DNA of 64,000 nucleotides from an uncultured Ruminiclostridium sp. (GCA_934454635.1 CAKSFR010000003.1:62001-126000), one strand, 5' to 3'; shown: positions 17,038 through 26,524, counted from the first letter of the stretch. A program made the numbers and translations. Notes: generated by a model from the sequence alone, not told the origin.

Positions 17038-18933
17038 TCAATCGAGGAAGCCGTAGTTTGACTTACCGTTTTTCTTGATCTTGTACATTGCATCGTCAGC
17101 CATACCGATAATTTCGTCAACACGCTTGGAAGCGTCGTGAATTATCGAAATACCGATACTTACGTTTACGGTCAGGTGGTCGCCGGAGTCGCTGTCGAAA
17201 CCGTCCTTGAGCGTATTGAGGATCTGCTCGGCGAACTTTGCCGGGTCGTTCTGGTCGGAGTTGCGCAGGCAGATGATAAATTCGTCGCCGCCGTAACGTC
17301 CTGCCATACCGTTGTCGCCAATAGCGTTCTTGATCGTTGTAGCGGTAAAGCGGAGAACCTGATCGCCCGTCGCGTGGCTGTAGTTGTCGTTGAAGAACTT
17401 GAAGTCGTCAATATCGACAAACAGGATAGCAAACTGATTCTTTCTCGCTGCAATAAGCTCGATTTCGTTATTGATAGCGCTTTCGATCGTTTCGCGGTTA
17501 TATACGCCCGTGAGCGAATCGAACGACGCACGCGCGGTGAGCATATTTTCACTCTTCTTCGCACGGTCGATATCTACGATTACGCCTACGCACTTGATAG
17601 GATTGCCGTCCTTGTCGTTTATGGTCGCGGTACGGATAAGAACCCAGATATAGTCGCCGTAAATGTTCTTCCAACGATATTCGTTGTGCTTGAAGTTTTC
17701 GCCCTTTGCAAGCTTTTCAAGGTCAGTGCGGTAACGATCTGCGTCGTCGGGGTGAACCTTGCACTTGAGCAGGAAGCTGTCGGCGAAGTGGTCGGACGGA
17801 GCGCGGTAGCTGAACTTCTTGTTAAAGTTGTTCGAGAAAACTACTTCGTTATTTACAAAGTTCCACTCGAAAATGATATTGTCGGACATTTCGATAATGG
17901 TTCTGTAACGCGTTTCGCTTACGATGATGTTATCCATGATATCGTTGAATACACGCGCAATGTCGCCGTATTCGTTTTTCGCGATAATATCGATTCGCGC
18001 GTCGTGGTCGCCGCGGTGAATTTTGAGAAGCGTTTCTTCGATCTTGTTGAGCGGGCGCATAACGGAGATTATGAGCAGTATTCCCACAACAAGGAAGATT
18101 ACGATAAGCAGAACGCCGATACCTACGATAGTTCCTCTAGCCGAGTAGGAGTATGCGTGCGCACTTGAAACCTGATTGGAAGCAACAACCACCCAGCCGT
18201 CGGAGTTTGCGGTCACATAAGCGATGCTGTCGTCGGTCGTATACTTTGCGGGGGTCGTTGAAGCGCTTTCAACGGCTTCCTTATACGGTGCGTACTGCTG
18301 AGTTGCGCTCGACATATTTCCAGCGAGAGTCTGAGTGTTGATGATAGAGCCGTTGGGGTCTACAATGAACGCTGTGCCGCCGGACTGCTTCAGAATGGTG
18401 CGGACACCGCAGTTTTCCTGATCAAAAACGAGCGCAATGTTGCACTTATTTACTTCTGCGCGCACGGAAATCGAATAATGGGACTTGTTGTCGCGCGAGG
18501 ATACCTCGTTGATAACCGGCGTATAGTCCTTCGCTTTAATGTCGCAGACGCCGTCGGCGAGTGTTTCGTTTTCATTTATTCCCGAGCCGATGAGGATCTT
18601 TCCGTCAGCGTCGTATATTATGGCGGAGGTTACGGTATCGGTGTCTGTCAGCGCTTTAAGAAGCTTTTCAACGTCATCCTCTCTCTGCGAGGATTTGCCG
18701 GCGGTATAATCCTGAACCTCGGGAAGAGCCGCGATCGTTTTGAGTCTTGACGTCAGCTCGGCAAGATATGTTCCGAGGTTTTCCGCCTGACCCTTTGAAA
18801 GCTCTGAAAGGTATGTTTCATACATTTCGTCTGCGGTTGAATCAAGCTGAACGCCGAGGAAAATTCCGAAAGCAGTCGTGGTAACAATAAGCAGGACTGC
18901 GGTAATGATTATAAGTGTATTTCTGACTTTCAT
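17038..18933 (-). CDS. Membrane diguanylate cyclase (Cache-HAMP-PAS-GGDEF)
   Basis: The 631-residue protein has an N-terminal membrane helix (6-26), an extracytoplasmic double-Cache sensor, a second helix (about 275-300), HAMP (about 300-350), a PAS/PAC module with WRNIYGDYIWV-like text (about 345-460) and a GGDEF domain with the intact active site RYGGDEF (548-552). It should make c-di-GMP from GTP in response to an external ligand. The product-inhibition site RxxD five residues before GGDEF is absent (GDNG). It is monocistronic, so its effector is unknown. Confidence 0.92.
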   Translation of the reverse strand: MKVRNTLIIITAVLLIVTTTAFGIFLGVQLDSTADEMYETYLSELSKGQAENLGTYLAELTSRLKTIAALPEVQDYTAGKSSQREDDVEKLLKALTDTDTVTSAIIYDADGKILIGSGINENETLADGVCDIKAKDYTPVINEVSSRDNKSHYSISVRAEVNKCNIALVFDQENCGVRTILKQSGGTAFIVDPNGSIINTQTLAGNMSSATQQYAPYKEAVESASTTPAKYTTDDSIAYVTANSDGWVVVASNQVSSAHAYSYSARGTIVGIGVLLIVIFLVVGILLIISVMRPLNKIEETLLKIHRGDHDARIDIIAKNEYGDIARVFNDIMDNIIVSETRYRTIIEMSDNIIFEWNFVNNEVVFSNNFNKKFSYRAPSDHFADSFLLKCKVHPDDADRYRTDLEKLAKGENFKHNEYRWKNIYGDYIWVLIRTATINDKDGNPIKCVGVIVDIDRAKKSENMLTARASFDSLTGVYNRETIESAINNEIELIAARKNQFAILFVDIDDFKFFNDNYSHATGDQVLRFTATTIKNAIGDNGMAGRYGGDEFIICLRNSDQNDPAKFAEQILNTLKDGFDSDSGDHLTVNVSIGISIIHDASKRVDEIIGMADDAMYKIKKNGKSNYGFLD

Positions 18934-19075
18934 ATGTAATACCTACGCTCCATATTATTTCTGAGTACAATACTCGCTTACTATATAATATCACAATTTT
19001 TGCAAAATGTAAATGACTCAACAACAATTTGTAGCCTCGCCCTAAAAAAATAACATTTATTTGGTGAATTTCAAC

Positions 19076-19118
19076 AAAACAGCGACCTCATATGTGAAGC
19101 CGCTGTTTTCTTTTAATC
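19076..19118 (+). terminator. Orphan terminator-like hairpin
   Basis: AAAACAGCG (19076-19084) and CGCTGTTTT (19101-19109) are followed by TCTTTT on the plus strand, but no plus-strand gene precedes it. It could end a short unannotated transcript. Confidence 0.4.
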
Positions 19119-19180
19119 TTTTTTCAATCCCGCAATGGCATTTACAAGAGCGGTTGTAATATAAGTTAAGATTAAAAACG

Positions 19181-19218
19181 AAAAAAAGACAGACCGCTGA
19201 TTTCAGCCGTCTGTCTTT
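19181..19218 (-). terminator. Terminator of the hrcA-dnaJ operon
   Basis: AAAGACAGAC and GTCTGTCTTT pair around an inner GCTGA/TCAGC stem; on the minus strand a run of T follows. Confidence 0.85.
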
Positions 19219-19224
19219 AAACTA

Positions 19225-20400
19225 TCAGTTTTTAAATAGATCGTCTCCGAATTTTTTCAGCTTTTCAAAGAATCCGCGCTGTTTTTCGTAGTTCTTTTCG
19301 GTGAGCTGATTGCTGAACTCTGCGAGCGCGTCTTTCTGCTTTTTCGTCAGGTTTTTCGGCACCTCAAGAACGACCTTGACCATCTGGTCGCCGCGTCCCT
19401 CGCGCTGAAGCCGCTGTATACCCTTTCCGCGGAGCCTGAATACCGTGTCGGGCTGTGTTCCCTCAGGGATATTGTACTTGACATTGCCGTCGATAGTCGG
19501 AACGGTGACTTCCGCGCCGAGAACCGCCTGTGCATAAGTAATCGGGATCTCCGTCCAGATGTCGAAATCTCTCCGCTCGAAAAGAGGGTCTTTGCGGACG
19601 GTTATGCGCACGTTAAGGTCGCCTCTCGGACCGCCGTTCGTGCCGATATGTCCTTCACCCGCAACGCGCAGTATCTGCCCGTCGTCAATACCTGCGGGAA
19701 CGTTGATAGTGATCCGCGCTTTTTTCTGCACGCGCCCGTTTCCTCGACAGGTCGGGCAGGGGGTTTCGATAATTTTGCCTTTTCCTCCGCATTTTGAACA
19801 CGGTCTGGTCGAGGTCATTGAACCGAGAATCGTGCGCTGCTGGAAACGAACCGTACCGGTACCCTTACAGTCGGGGCAGGTCTTGGCGGTCGTACCCGCT
19901 TTCGCGCCGCTTCCGTTACAGCTGTCGCAAACCTCCGCACGGTTCAGCTCGACTTCGTGCTTTACGCCCTTGCAGGCTTCCATAAACGAAATATCGAGGT
20001 TTATCGAAATATCCGTACCTCTTTTCGGAGCGTTCGGGTTAGCGCTTCGAGAGCCGCCCATTCCACCGCCGAAAAACGAATCGAATATATCTCCGAGGTC
20101 GATACCGTCGCCTGCTGAAAATCCGCCGAAGCCTCCAAAGCCGCCCGCGCCCTGTCCCGCGCCGTATGACGGGTCAACGCCTGCGTGACCGAATTGGTCA
20201 TAGCGTTGGCGCTTCTGCGGGTCGGAAAGAACGTCGTTAGCCTCGTTTACCTCCTTGAACTTTTCCGCAGCGTCGGGGTCGTCGGGGTGTAAGTCGGGGT
20301 GATACTGCTTCGCCATTTTTCGGTACGCTTTTTTTATTTCATCTTCGGTCGCGTTCTTTGAAATGCCAAGCACCTCATAATAATCACGTTTTTCTGCCAT
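19225..20400 (-). CDS. dnaJ: Chaperone protein DnaJ
   Basis: The 391-residue type I Hsp40 has a J domain with HPD (about 36-38), a Gly/Phe-rich linker, a zinc-binding centre with four CxxCxGxG repeats (CDSCNGSG, CPDCKGTG, CSKCGGKG, CPTCRGNG) and the C-terminal client-binding domains. It stimulates DnaK ATPase and delivers substrates. It is the last gene of hrcA-grpE-dnaK-dnaJ, with AAGGAAG as its ribosome site. Confidence 0.97.
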   Translation of the reverse strand: MAEKRDYYEVLGISKNATEDEIKKAYRKMAKQYHPDLHPDDPDAAEKFKEVNEANDVLSDPQKRQRYDQFGHAGVDPSYGAGQGAGGFGGFGGFSAGDGIDLGDIFDSFFGGGMGGSRSANPNAPKRGTDISINLDISFMEACKGVKHEVELNRAEVCDSCNGSGAKAGTTAKTCPDCKGTGTVRFQQRTILGSMTSTRPCSKCGGKGKIIETPCPTCRGNGRVQKKARITINVPAGIDDGQILRVAGEGHIGTNGGPRGDLNVRITVRKDPLFERRDFDIWTEIPITYAQAVLGAEVTVPTIDGNVKYNIPEGTQPDTVFRLRGKGIQRLQREGRGDQMVKVVLEVPKNLTKKQKDALAEFSNQLTEKNYEKQRGFFEKLKKFGDDLFKN

Positions 20401-20475
20401 AAAATTCTTCCTTATTTTAAATAGGTATGTGCTACCGGCAGATTTACCGGTAGCACCACACTATTTTAGTTTGTT

Positions 20476-22311
20476 TTAATTTGCGTCGGTGTAATCCGCG
20501 TCAACGATATTATCGTCATTGCCGCCCTTGGCTGAATTTGTGCCTGCGCCCTGAACGTCGGCAGCCTGCGCAGCCGCGCCCTGTTCCTGATAAATTCTGC
20601 CCGCAATGTCGTAGAACGCCTTCTGGAGTTCGTCCTTAGCGGTCTTTATCTTTTCAACATCGCTGCCCTTGAGAGCTTCCTTGAGCGCTTCAAGCTTCGG
20701 GTTGACCGCAGCCTTATCCGCGTCGGTAACCTTGTCGCCGAACTCGGTCATGGACTTTTCAACGCTGTATACCATCTGGTCTGCTTCGTTGCGCGCGTCA
20801 ACTTCTTCCTTGCGCTTTGCGTCCTCAGCGGCATAAGCTTCGGCTTCCTTGACAGCCTTGTCGATATCTTCCTTGCTCATGTTTGTGGAAGCTGTGATAG
20901 AGATGTGCTGTTCCTTACCTGTGCCGAGATCCTTAGCGGATACGTTTACGATACCGTTTGCGTCGATATCGAAAGTAACTTCGATCTGGGGGATTCCTCT
21001 CGGCGCGGGAGCGATACCGTCAAGACGGAAAGTACCGATAGATTTGTTGTCCTTTGCAAATTCACGCTCGCCCTGTAAGATGTTAATATCAACGCTGGGC
21101 TGATTATCGCTGTATGTGGAGAATATCTGCGACTTCTTTGTAGGAATTGTCGTGTTGCGCTCGATCATTCTTGTGCATACGCCGCCCGCGGTTTCGATAC
21201 CGAGTGAAAGCGGAGCAACGTCGAGCAGGAGCAGACCGGTTACTTCCTTATTCAGAACGCCGCCCTGAATAGCCGCGCCTATCGCAACGCATTCGTCGGG
21301 GTTAATACCCTTGAACGGCTCCTTGCCGATGTAGTTCTTAACAGCTTCCTGAACGGCGGGGATACGGGTCGAACCGCCGACGAGAAGAATCTTGTCGATT
21401 TCGCTGAGCGAAAGACCGCTGTCGCTGATAGCCTGCTTTAACGGACCCATTGTAGCTTCAACAAGGTCTGCGGTAAGCTCGTTGAATTTAGCTCTTGTGA
21501 GAGTTGTGTTCATGTGCTTCGGACCTGTTGCGTCGGCAGTGATATAAGGAATGTTGATATTTACGGAAGTGGAGTTTGAAAGGGCGATCTTAGCCTTTTC
21601 AGCTTCGTCCTTTAATCTCTGCATAGCGAACTTATCGTTAGAAAGATCCGTACCGTCGGTTCTCTTGAACTCGCTTACGAGATAGTTGATAATTCTCTGG
21701 TCGAAATCATCGCCGCCGAGGTGGTTGTTACCTGCGGTCGCGAGAACTTCCTGAACGCCGTCGCCGATTTCGATTACGGATACATCGAACGTACCGCCGC
21801 CGAGGTCGTATACAACGATTTTCTGCTCGTTTTCCTTATCAACGCCGTATGCAAGAGCGGCAGCCGTAGGCTCGTTTATGATTCTGTGAACCTTTAAGCC
21901 CGCAATCTGGCCTGCGTCCTTTGTCGCCTGACGCTGTGAGTCGGTGAAGTAAGCGGGGACTGTGATGACCGCGTCGTTTACTTTTTCGCCGAGGTAGCTT
22001 TCAGCTTCGTTTTTCAGCTTTGTAAGGATCATTGCGGAAATTTCCTGAGGAGTGTAATGCTTTCCGTCGATATCGACCTTATAATCGCTGCCCATGTGGC
22101 GCTTAATCGAGATGATTGTCTTATCGGGGTTTGTGACCGCCTGATTCTTTGCGAGCTGACCTACAAGACGTTCGCCGTCCTTTGTGAATGCAACAACGGA
22201 AGGAGTGGTTCTGCTGCCTTCGCTGTTTGTGATAACTACCGGCTCGCCGCCTTCGATAACGGCTACGCAGGAGTTTGTCGTACCTAAGTCAATACCTATA
22301 ATCTTTCCCAT
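20476..22311 (-). CDS. dnaK: Chaperone protein DnaK (Hsp70)
   Basis: The 611-residue Hsp70 begins [13 protein letters not shown] and shows the phosphate-binding motifs [10 protein letters not shown] and LVGGSTRIP, the interdomain linker [14 protein letters not shown] and the substrate-binding domain. The shortened C-terminal tail ends DNIVDADY, typical for Gram-positive DnaK. It has a strong AGGAGG site. The operon is under the CIRCE upstream of hrcA. Confidence 0.98.
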   Translation of the reverse strand: MGKIIGIDLGTTNSCVAVIEGGEPVVITNSEGSRTTPSVVAFTKDGERLVGQLAKNQAVTNPDKTIISIKRHMGSDYKVDIDGKHYTPQEISAMILTKLKNEAESYLGEKVNDAVITVPAYFTDSQRQATKDAGQIAGLKVHRIINEPTAAALAYGVDKENEQKIVVYDLGGGTFDVSVIEIGDGVQEVLATAGNNHLGGDDFDQRIINYLVSEFKRTDGTDLSNDKFAMQRLKDEAEKAKIALSNSTSVNINIPYITADATGPKHMNTTLTRAKFNELTADLVEATMGPLKQAISDSGLSLSEIDKILLVGGSTRIPAVQEAVKNYIGKEPFKGINPDECVAIGAAIQGGVLNKEVTGLLLLDVAPLSLGIETAGGVCTRMIERNTTIPTKKSQIFSTYSDNQPSVDINILQGEREFAKDNKSIGTFRLDGIAPAPRGIPQIEVTFDIDANGIVNVSAKDLGTGKEQHISITASTNMSKEDIDKAVKEAEAYAAEDAKRKEEVDARNEADQMVYSVEKSMTEFGDKVTDADKAAVNPKLEALKEALKGSDVEKIKTAKDELQKAFYDIAGRIYQEQGAAAQAADVQGAGTNSAKGGNDDNIVDADYTDAN

Positions 22312-22369
22312 AATAATTGCCTCCTATAATATATAAAAGAAATTTTAACTGAATTTATTTCAGCGCAGT

Positions 22370-22918
22370 TCAGCTTACAACTGTTACCATTGCGAAGCGA
22401 AGAACCTTTGCGCCTAAACGATAGCCGTTCTGGAATACGGAGGCTATCTTTCCGCTTTCAAGCTCGTCGCTTTCGACCTGCTGCACCGCCTGATGCATAC
22501 TCGGGTCGAAATCCTCTGTCGGAACCTTTTCAACTCCAAGGCTTTCGAGCGCGGATACAAACGACTCATAGATCATTTTTACGCCCGCCTTGTAATTTTC
22601 ATCGGTACATTCCGTCTGAAGCGCCCTCTCCAGATTATCCATAACGGGAAGAAACTCCGTTACTACTCTTGCCGTAATATCGGGAGTGAGCTCCGTGCGT
22701 TCCTTTGCGGTACGCTTGCGGTAATTGTCATACTCCGCCATATTTCTCAAGAGCTGATCCTTGAGCTTTGCTATTTCCACATCTTTCGGGTCGGGCTTGC
22801 ATTCCTCCTTTTGAGCAGGTTCTTCATTTTTCTGTTCTTCCACAGGGGTTGCTTCTTCCTGTTTTTTTTCTTCCTGCTCTTCGTGATTTTCGTGTTCCTT
22901 GTGCTTATTTTTGCTCAA
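22370..22918 (-). CDS. grpE: Nucleotide exchange factor GrpE
   Basis: The 182-residue protein has an acidic Glu/Gln/Lys-rich N-terminal coiled coil and a GrpE core ending GYRLGAKVLRFAMVTV. It releases ADP from DnaK. The start codon is TTG, eight bases after AGGAGG, and it overlaps the end of hrcA by 14 bases, so translation is coupled and perhaps deliberately weak. Other starts lack a ribosome site. Confidence 0.94.
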   Translation of the reverse strand: MSKNKHKEHENHEEQEEKKQEEATPVEEQKNEEPAQKEECKPDPKDVEIAKLKDQLLRNMAEYDNYRKRTAKERTELTPDITARVVTEFLPVMDNLERALQTECTDENYKAGVKMIYESFVSALESLGVEKVPTEDFDPSMHQAVQQVESDELESGKIASVFQNGYRLGAKVLRFAMVTVVS

Positions 22919-23963
22919 AGTCCGTTTCCTCCTTTTGCGTCGCGACCTCGGCTTCGTCCGCCTGTGACAGCAAATCCGAAACCTTGTCGGTAAAATATTC
23001 TATATAAGGTATAATCTTCTTGTAATCAAGCCTCAGCGGTCCGATAACGCCGATGCTTCCCGCACGCTCGCCGTCCTTTGAAAAGGTTCCGGTAATCATG
23101 CTTGAATTTGAGATAACGAATGTGTCGTCCTCCTGTCCGAACAGAACGTTTATTCCGTTGAATGTTGAATCAAGAAATCGTGAGAACTCGTTGCGCTGCT
23201 TTAGAACCGCTGCGATTTCTTCGCCTTTAAGCTCTGAGCAGGCTATGAGGTTTTCTTCACCCTCTATTCTGACCTTTTCGTTCATCATTTCAGCCGACAT
23301 ATCCGCGACGCCCTTTAAAAGCGGCGACAGCGACATAACGTAGCTTCCGAGCGCTGCCGAAAGGCTCTTAAAAAAGTCCTCCGAAACATTTTCGGGATTA
23401 ACGCCCGTGAGGTTTTCTTCGGCAAACTGCTGGAAAAATTCCATCTGCTCATGTGTAAGGTCGAACGAAAGCCGACATACGCGGTTTCTGATTCCGCCGC
23501 CCGATGTTATCATCAGCAGAACGTACATTCGCCTGCCCGTCGGGATAACCTCGACCTTTGTGATAACCGAAAAGCGGTTTGCGTCGCTTGTTGAAACGAT
23601 CGCGCATTTGGTAAACTCCGCAAGCGCCTTTGTAGCGTTTTCGATAATCACCTGTTCAGTCTGATGAGGCGAACCTTCAAACATACTGTCGATAACGACC
23701 TTTTCCTTTTCGTCAAGCTCATGCCGCCCCGAAAGACGCTCGATGTAAAGCCGCAGTCCCTTGTAGGTCGGGACTCTTCCTGCCGAGGTGTGAGGGTGTT
23801 CAAGATAACCCTGCTGTTCGAGCGATGCCATTTCGTTTCGTATCGTCGCCGACGAAACCTGAATGTCGAGCAGTTCCTGAACTGCCTTTGAGCCGATCGG
23901 TTCACCTGTTCGGATATATTCGTCAACCACAAGCTCAAGTATTTTCAGCGCCCTGCTTTCCAT
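22905..23963 (-). CDS. hrcA: Heat-inducible transcription repressor HrcA
   Basis: The 352-residue repressor has an N-terminal winged helix (LVDEYIRTGEPIGSKAV, then SSATIRNEM) and a C-terminal GAF-like domain. It binds CIRCE operators and needs GroEL to stay active. It is first in its own operon, behind CIRCE and a sigma-A promoter, so it represses itself, the dnaK chaperones and groESL 5 kb away. GGGAGG precedes the ATG. Confidence 0.96.
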   Translation of the reverse strand: MESRALKILELVVDEYIRTGEPIGSKAVQELLDIQVSSATIRNEMASLEQQGYLEHPHTSAGRVPTYKGLRLYIERLSGRHELDEKEKVVIDSMFEGSPHQTEQVIIENATKALAEFTKCAIVSTSDANRFSVITKVEVIPTGRRMYVLLMITSGGGIRNRVCRLSFDLTHEQMEFFQQFAEENLTGVNPENVSEDFFKSLSAALGSYVMSLSPLLKGVADMSAEMMNEKVRIEGEENLIACSELKGEEIAAVLKQRNEFSRFLDSTFNGINVLFGQEDDTFVISNSSMITGTFSKDGERAGSIGVIGPLRLDYKKIIPYIEYFTDKVSDLLSQADEAEVATQKEETDFEQK

Positions 23964-24017
23964 TCCGATTACCTCCCTCCGCCGGATTTTCGTGTTAGCA
24001 GTCTGTTTATCGGAGTG

Positions 24018-24044
24018 TTAGCACTCTTTCTCTCTGAGTGCTAA
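24018..24044 (-). promoter_or_regulatory. CIRCE operator of the hrcA operon
   Basis: Perfect TTAGCACTC (24018-24026), 9 bases, GAGTGCTAA (24036-24044), placed directly after the promoter. Confidence 0.97.
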
Positions 24045-24048
24045 ACAT

Positions 24049-24077
24049 AATGTATCACTTTTTGCCGGTTTTGTCAA
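24049..24077 (-). promoter_or_regulatory. Sigma-A promoter of the hrcA operon
   Basis: On the minus strand TTGACA (24077-24072), 17 bases, TACATT (24054-24049). Confidence 0.85.
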
Positions 24078-24164
24078 TACCTTTTTTGAAAAAATTTTAA
24101 TTTTTTTTGAAAATGTCAATTTTTATTAGAGTCTACCTTATATAATGCATTGTGCGGTCGGGTG

Positions 24165-24270
24165 TTATACTTAGCACCAATTAAAAACTATACAAAAAAC
24201 CGAGTATGATCTTGCATATAGGGGATATACGAAGATTTGTTGTCTATATTTTTATTGGTGATTAGTATTA
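24165..24270. repeat. MITE-like repeat, copy 1
   Basis: A 106-base element starts TTATACTTAGCACCAATTA and its right end, reversed, reads TAATACTAATCACCAATAA, giving imperfect terminal inverted repeats of about 25 bases. The first 30 bases are nearly identical to copy 2 at 26525. It contains no reading frame and lies directly beside hairpin island 3. Confidence 0.7.
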
Positions 24271-24274
24271 TTCA

Positions 24275-24790
24275 TGGGCGGCGGTTTTTTGACGAATAAG
24301 GGGCGCGCGGCGCGCCGTTCTGCCTTAAAGGCAGAACGGCGTTTGGGGCGGCGGCGAAAGCCGCCGCCTGCCGCGTTCGGCGAAGCCGAGCGCGGTGCGC
24401 CGCGCAGGTGTGCGAATGGCGGCGTTTGTCGGGGTGAGAGGTATTGCGAGGATTGAGAAAGCCGCCGCGGTCGCCGACGAGGGGGACGAGGCGAGCCGCT
24501 TTGCGGAGCAAAGCGGCGGCGAGGTTTCCTCAGGAGGCGACCGCTTGAGGCGCGTTTGTCTGTGTGGTCGGCGAAGTGCTGCGGGTTAGGGGCATTTTAT
24601 AGTGTGAGGGCAAGCCCTCGCCCCCTCCGCTCACCGCTTCTCCGAAGCGGCTCGGGAGGGCGCTCGCGCTTGCCTGCGCGGCGCAGCGCGGGACGGCAGC
24701 CGCCGTCCCGCGCCTGTCGGCGGCTGCCGCCGCCTTTGCAGAAATGTGCTTTGCACATTTCTGCCGCCGCGCAGCCACACCCTTGAAGCT
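24275..24790. repeat. GC-rich hairpin island 3
   Basis: No supported gene. Perfect or wobble inverted repeats with 3-4-base centres include 24313-24325/24329-24341, 24347-24355/24360-24368 (GAAA), 24495-24504/24508-24517 (GGA), 24634-24640/24644-24650 (TCC) and 24738-24749/24753-24764 (TTT). Linkers CCGACGAGGGGGACGAGG and TCAGGAGGCGACC match island 2. The right edge ATGTACAAAAAAA is followed by the promoter of the second solute-binding protein. Confidence 0.8.
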
Positions 24791-24842
24791 CATTTGTTTA
24801 AAATGTACAAAAAAAGTTGCGGTATATTAGCGCATTGCCGAT

Positions 24843-24898
24843 TGACTAATCGTTTACATTTTGTTAAAATTAAATTACGGTTTATGTAAACGTATTCA
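24843..24898 (+). promoter_or_regulatory. Promoter with cre-like operator of solute-binding protein B
   Basis: TTGACT (24843-24848), 17 bases, TAAAAT (24866-24871). Downstream, TGTAAACGTATTCA (24885-24898) fits the CcpA consensus TGWAANCGNTNWCA at all but one position. CGTTTACAT (24851-24859) and ATGTAAACG (24884-24892) form a perfect inverted repeat that overlaps it. Carbon catabolite repression is therefore likely. Confidence 0.65.
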
Positions 24899-24945
24899 CG
24901 CATTGCGTGGATTTTCCGATAGGCTCGGAAAAGAAAGGAGTTTTT

Positions 24946-26460
24946 ATGAAGATGAAGAAAATTGCGGCAGGACTACTTGCCGCAGCAACAGTGCTTGGCG
25001 TGAGCGGCTGCAACGGCGGTTCAAGCGGGCGCGGCGGCGCGTCGGTCGAAACCACGACGACCGCTTCTACCCCAAACGCGGCTGACGTGATAATGGAAGA
25101 GGCTGAGGTTGTTGATATTGATGAAAATCAGCCCACCGGCGAAATAAAAATACTTATGTATTACGACCTCGTAACGCAGGACGCCGAGCTTGTTGACCTT
25201 TTTGAAACAAGATACGGCGGTTCGATAGATCTTCAGCAGTGCGGAAGCGGCGCGGCGTACTTTGAAGAGCTTGGCAAGCTTGTTGCTTCCGATTCTTCAC
25301 CCGATATCGTAAGATATGAATGGATGTCGTTCCCTCACGGAATGTCAAGAAATATGTACACTCCCCTTGATACATATATCGACCTCGACAGCGATCTCTG
25401 GTCGGGTATGAAAGACATTGCGGAGCAGTTCAAGTATAACGGAAAGCATTATTATATTCCTTATAAGGTTACTTCAAACTTTGCGATCAACTATAACCGT
25501 CTTTTGCTTCAGGAATACGGGCTTCAGGATCCTATGGAGCTTTATCACAACGGCGAGTGGACATGGGACGCGTTCCGCGATATTTGTATGCAGTGGTGCA
25601 ATGCTGATACCAACCATATCGGCTATACCGGCGTAAGCGCAATGAGCTTCGTTTCCACAACAGGAACAAAGCTTATCGACGTTCAGGATACGCAGATCAT
25701 CAATAACCTCAAGAACGAAAATGTTCAGAGAGCAATGGAATTTGTTGAAGGACTTTGCCGTGAGGGTCTTACCGGTGATGGATATGTCGATCCCGCAGCC
25801 GCATTCGTTGACGGAAACCTGCTTTTCCTCGGAATGGAGCCTACATGGGCTTACAGCGCTGCTTGCGCAAGCCTTTATAAGAACAAAATCGAGTATGATA
25901 TGGCGTTTGTTCCGTTCCCGAGAGATCCTTTAGCGGATTCGTACTATCAGGCTTATGACTCTTTCGGCTACATGGTTCCTGCGGGCGCAAAGAATGTAAA
26001 GGGCGCTATAGACTGGATCACTCTCAACCGTATCGAAGTTACCGATGAGGAAAATGTTGCTGAAGCAAAGGCAAAGGCAACCGATTCTTCCACAAAGTAT
26101 TATCCTAAATGCCCCGAATGCAAGTACAGCTTTGTTGAGCATGAAACAGAGGATCTTACGACCTGTCCGGAGTGCGGCGCGGCGAGAAAGGTTAAGTTCA
26201 ACGCTTACTATTCCGACGAACAGTATGAGGTTCTGATGGACCTTACAACTCCTTCAAGAGAAAAGTTCTCGTTCCTCTTTGATAACTGCAAGGGCTTTAA
26301 CAGCGATATGTCCAGCTACTTTGAGGGTATGGGCGACCAGTCGCTTATGGACGGACCTATCTTTGTTCCGAACATTTCTTATACACAGCTTCGCGAGGAA
26401 AAGTACAACATGATTGAATCGATTCTCGACGAATACCGCGAGAAGATGGCTCAGGGCTGA
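24946..26460 (+). CDS. Orphan extracellular solute-binding lipoprotein with inserted zinc ribbon (paralogue B)
   Basis: The 504-residue protein has a lipoprotein signal (LGVSGC near residues 19-24), a Thr/Ala-rich tether and a family 1 ABC solute-binding body (SPDIVRYEW, EWTWDAFRDI). CPEC (Cys 389, 392) and CPEC (Cys 407, 410) form an inserted zinc ribbon as in paralogue A. It was started at 24946 because AAAGGAG lies 5 bases upstream. No membrane or ATPase partner lies within reach. The cre-like operator argues for a carbohydrate ligand. Both paralogues neighbour a hairpin island and a MITE-like repeat. Confidence 0.82.
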   Translation: MKMKKIAAGLLAAATVLGVSGCNGGSSGRGGASVETTTTASTPNAADVIMEEAEVVDIDENQPTGEIKILMYYDLVTQDAELVDLFETRYGGSIDLQQCGSGAAYFEELGKLVASDSSPDIVRYEWMSFPHGMSRNMYTPLDTYIDLDSDLWSGMKDIAEQFKYNGKHYYIPYKVTSNFAINYNRLLLQEYGLQDPMELYHNGEWTWDAFRDICMQWCNADTNHIGYTGVSAMSFVSTTGTKLIDVQDTQIINNLKNENVQRAMEFVEGLCREGLTGDGYVDPAAAFVDGNLLFLGMEPTWAYSAACASLYKNKIEYDMAFVPFPRDPLADSYYQAYDSFGYMVPAGAKNVKGAIDWITLNRIEVTDEENVAEAKAKATDSSTKYYPKCPECKYSFVEHETEDLTTCPECGAARKVKFNAYYSDEQYEVLMDLTTPSREKFSFLFDNCKGFNSDMSSYFEGMGDQSLMDGPIFVPNISYTQLREEKYNMIESILDEYREKMAQG

Positions 26461-26485
26461 TAAACATTTTTTGAAAAAACAGTAA

Positions 26486-26521
26486 AAAGGCTGCACAGGC
26501 GATTGCTTGTGCAGTCTTTTT
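26486..26521 (+). terminator. Terminator of solute-binding protein B
   Basis: GGCTGCACA and TGTGCAGTC pair, followed by five T. Confidence 0.85.
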
Positions 26522-26524
26522 GAA

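Noticed and set aside
24272..24793. Open frames across island 3
   Set aside because: No ribosome sites, no domains, and mirrored frames on both strands through inverted repeats.
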